Positions 5,946-6,984 of a stretch of 6,984 bases of DNA are shown piece after piece; position 1 is the first letter of the stretch, and the number at the start of each line of letters is the position of its first letter. A program made the position numbers and the translations under genes. The notes under the pieces were generated by a model that was not told where the DNA came from, ran no database searches, and worked only from the letters and a program-made list of their open reading frames with translations. Origin of the DNA: Pirellulales bacterium (GTDB taxonomy: Bacteria; Planctomycetota; Planctomycetia; Pirellulales; JALHPA01); NCBI GenBank assembly GCA_022842745.1, contig JALHPA010000138.1:1-6984 (forward strand). The letters run 5' to 3'.

Positions 5946-6608
5946 TTACCGGGGCGGGGCCGCCGAGCGGGCGGCGAGGGATTGGGGGATCGCGCCGATG
6001 GACTCGATTTCGCCGGTCGCGGCGGCCAGTTCGGCGGGGACGCTGCCGGTGTAGGTTCCGCCGACCCCGAGGACATTCCAATTCTTGTGGTCGGAGCGGG
6101 CGATGGCGGCGCCGGAGTTGATGACCGGTTGCTTGCTTTTGGCGTCGTAGGCGATGACGGTGAGTTTGGCCGTCCCCATAGCCTTGGTGCGGCTGAAGAC
6201 GGTGAGCTTGGGAATCATGATTGGCGAGGGTGGGGCGAGCGGGATTTCGGGGACGCCCAGAAACAGCTCGTTGCGGTCGGTGCCGACGCCGCCGCTGGCG
6301 ATTTGCAGCACGACATCGGATTCTTCGGCTTTTTCCACCAGAGTGCAATGGTTTTGGAGCAAGCGCTGGTGGAGGGCGACCAAGATGTAGTTTTTGTCGA
6401 CGCAGTCGAGGAATTTCGTCTCGACGAACACCTTGGCATGGGCGACGGGCCGAAAATCGACTTTGTCCAATGCCCGGTCCGCGGCGCTGGAGATCAATAG
6501 CTGCTCGATGCCGGTACGGGAGGTATCGGATTCTTTCATCGTCGCGCAGCCCAACGGGAGGAGCGCCGACAATAGGAGGCTGAAGCGGAATGTGCGGTCT
6601 GCTAGCAT
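5946..6608 (-). CDS. Uncharacterised predicted lipoprotein, possibly DUF6655 family
   Basis: The 220-residue product starts with a short basic N-region (R5, R8), a hydrophobic core (residues 9-18) and the lipobox-like LPLGC, with C21 as the predicted lipidation site. It is therefore probably a membrane-anchored lipoprotein outside the cytoplasm. The mature part begins with SDTSRTGIEQLLISSAADRAL (27-47), then a FVETKFLD strand (61-68), a segment of alternating hydrophobics (DVVLQIASGGVGTDRNELFLGVPEIP, 98-123), and a further LTVIAYDAKSKQPV strand region (149-162). The ERTS-like opening and the SGGVGTD...LGVP string remind me of the planctomycete DUF6655 family, but I am not certain of that number. 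Function is unknown. I chose the ATG at 6608 because it places the signal peptide at the N-terminus; an upstream ATG at 6638 adds ten residues. It is convergent with darG and divergent from the VOC gene. Confidence 0.8.
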   Translation of the reverse strand: MLADRTFRFSLLLSALLPLGCATMKESDTSRTGIEQLLISSAADRALDKVDFRPVAHAKVFVETKFLDCVDKNYILVALHQRLLQNHCTLVEKAEESDVVLQIASGGVGTDRNELFLGVPEIPLAPPSPIMIPKLTVFSRTKAMGTAKLTVIAYDAKSKQPVINSGAAIARSDHKNWNVLGVGGTYTGSVPAELAAATGEIESIGAIPQSLAARSAAPPR

Positions 6609-6658
6609 GGAACGTGAAGGGCTGTACAAGGGCGGCAACTAAGGGAGCATTGCAACGT

Positions 6659-6708
6659 GGCGGCCGGCGGCGCGCCTGCCGTGGGTATCGGCCGCCGCAA
6701 CCTTGCGG
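6659..6708. promoter_or_regulatory. Inverted repeats in the divergent lipoprotein/VOC promoter region
   Basis: GGCGGCCG (6659-6666) pairs with CGGCCGCC (6689-6696) over a 22-base loop. A second, mutually exclusive stem, CCGCAA (6695-6700) with TTGCGG (6703-6708), shares two bases with it. Alternative stems could matter in a leader RNA, but in GC-rich DNA such pairings occur by chance. Confidence 0.2.
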
Positions 6709-6772
6709 GTTGAAGCGAATGTGCCTAACCGGTAGGTTTTAGTGAAGAATCGCCTGCGGCGGACTGGCCGTG

Positions 6773-6784
6773 CGGACCGGTCCG
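6773..6784. promoter_or_regulatory. 12-bp perfect palindrome before the VOC gene
   Basis: CGGACCGGTCCG is a perfect palindrome ending 27 bases before the VOC start codon. A second ACCGGT core sits at 6728-6733. It could be an operator for the downstream gene; there is no other support. Confidence 0.25.
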
Positions 6785-6811
6785 GTCGAGGCGTTTTACC
6801 CAGGGAATCGT

Positions 6812-6984
6812 ATGGCCACCGAGATCTCGACCACGACCGAATTGGATGCATTGCACCATGTGGCGATCGCCGTGAACGACATCGCCGAGGCGGTGAATTG
6901 GTATCGCGCGCGGTTCAAGTGCGAGATCGCCTATCAGGATCCGACTTGGGCTTATTTGAAGTTCGCGAATGCCCATTTGGCGCT
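6812..6984 (+). CDS. VOC superfamily (glyoxalase-fold) protein, N-terminal part, cut by window edge
   Basis: The first 57 residues are visible and the gene continues past 6984. After a polar lead of about 12 residues comes LHHVAIAVNDIAEAVNWY (14-31), the classical first beta-alpha element of the vicinal oxygen chelate fold. H16 is in the position that binds the metal in many members, and the helix leads to a WYRARFKCEIAYQ strand. TWAYLKFANAHLAL follows, matching the next strand pair. Members include glyoxalase I, dioxygenases, epimerases and resistance proteins; the visible part does not discriminate. The ATG at 6812 has AGGGA at 6802-6806 as a plausible ribosome site. Confidence 0.85.
   Translation, partial: MATEISTTTELDALHHVAIAVNDIAEAVNWYRARFKCEIAYQDPTWAYLKFANAHLA

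Overview
The window is GC-rich, with very G-rich coding strands in the kbl and mqn genes. It looks like a chromosomal segment from a planctomycete-like bacterium, possibly Pirellulales. That placement is inferred from three things: the G-rich codon style, the futalosine menaquinone genes mqnA and mqnC, and a secreted lipoprotein that looks like a planctomycete family. No rRNA, tRNA, CRISPR array or insertion sequence was seen.

Layout: (1) positions 1-321, minus strand, the N-terminal part of an AtuA/DUF1446-family protein that runs off the left edge. (2) A 301-base gap without a convincing gene, holding several short dyads. (3) Positions 623-1810, plus strand, kbl, glycine C-acetyltransferase. 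(4) Positions 1998-4141, plus strand, mqnA and mqnC, joined by a 4-base GTGA overlap. They encode two steps of the futalosine route to menaquinone. Both proteins carry C-terminal extensions encoded by short tandem repeats (12-bp units in mqnA, 18-bp units in mqnC). The mqnA repeat also forms a textbook G-quadruplex motif just upstream of the mqnC start. (5) Positions 4221-5912, plus strand, a complete darT-darG toxin-antitoxin pair: a DNA ADP-ribosyltransferase and its macrodomain antitoxin. Its codon style is clearly less GGG-biased than that of the mqn genes, which suggests an acquired module. (6) Positions 5946-6608, minus strand, an uncharacterised lipoprotein convergent with darG. (7) From 6812 to the right edge, plus strand, the start of a VOC (glyoxalase-fold) protein.

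The metabolic genes (threonine/glycine, menaquinone) look like ordinary chromosomal backbone. The DarTG pair is the accessory cargo and the main system here. It is a known type of toxin-antitoxin and anti-phage system, not a new one. The less expected observations are the repeat-encoded tails on both menaquinone enzymes, the G-quadruplex motifs, and the resemblance of the DarG C-terminal half to the DUF4065/Panacea antitoxin fold.
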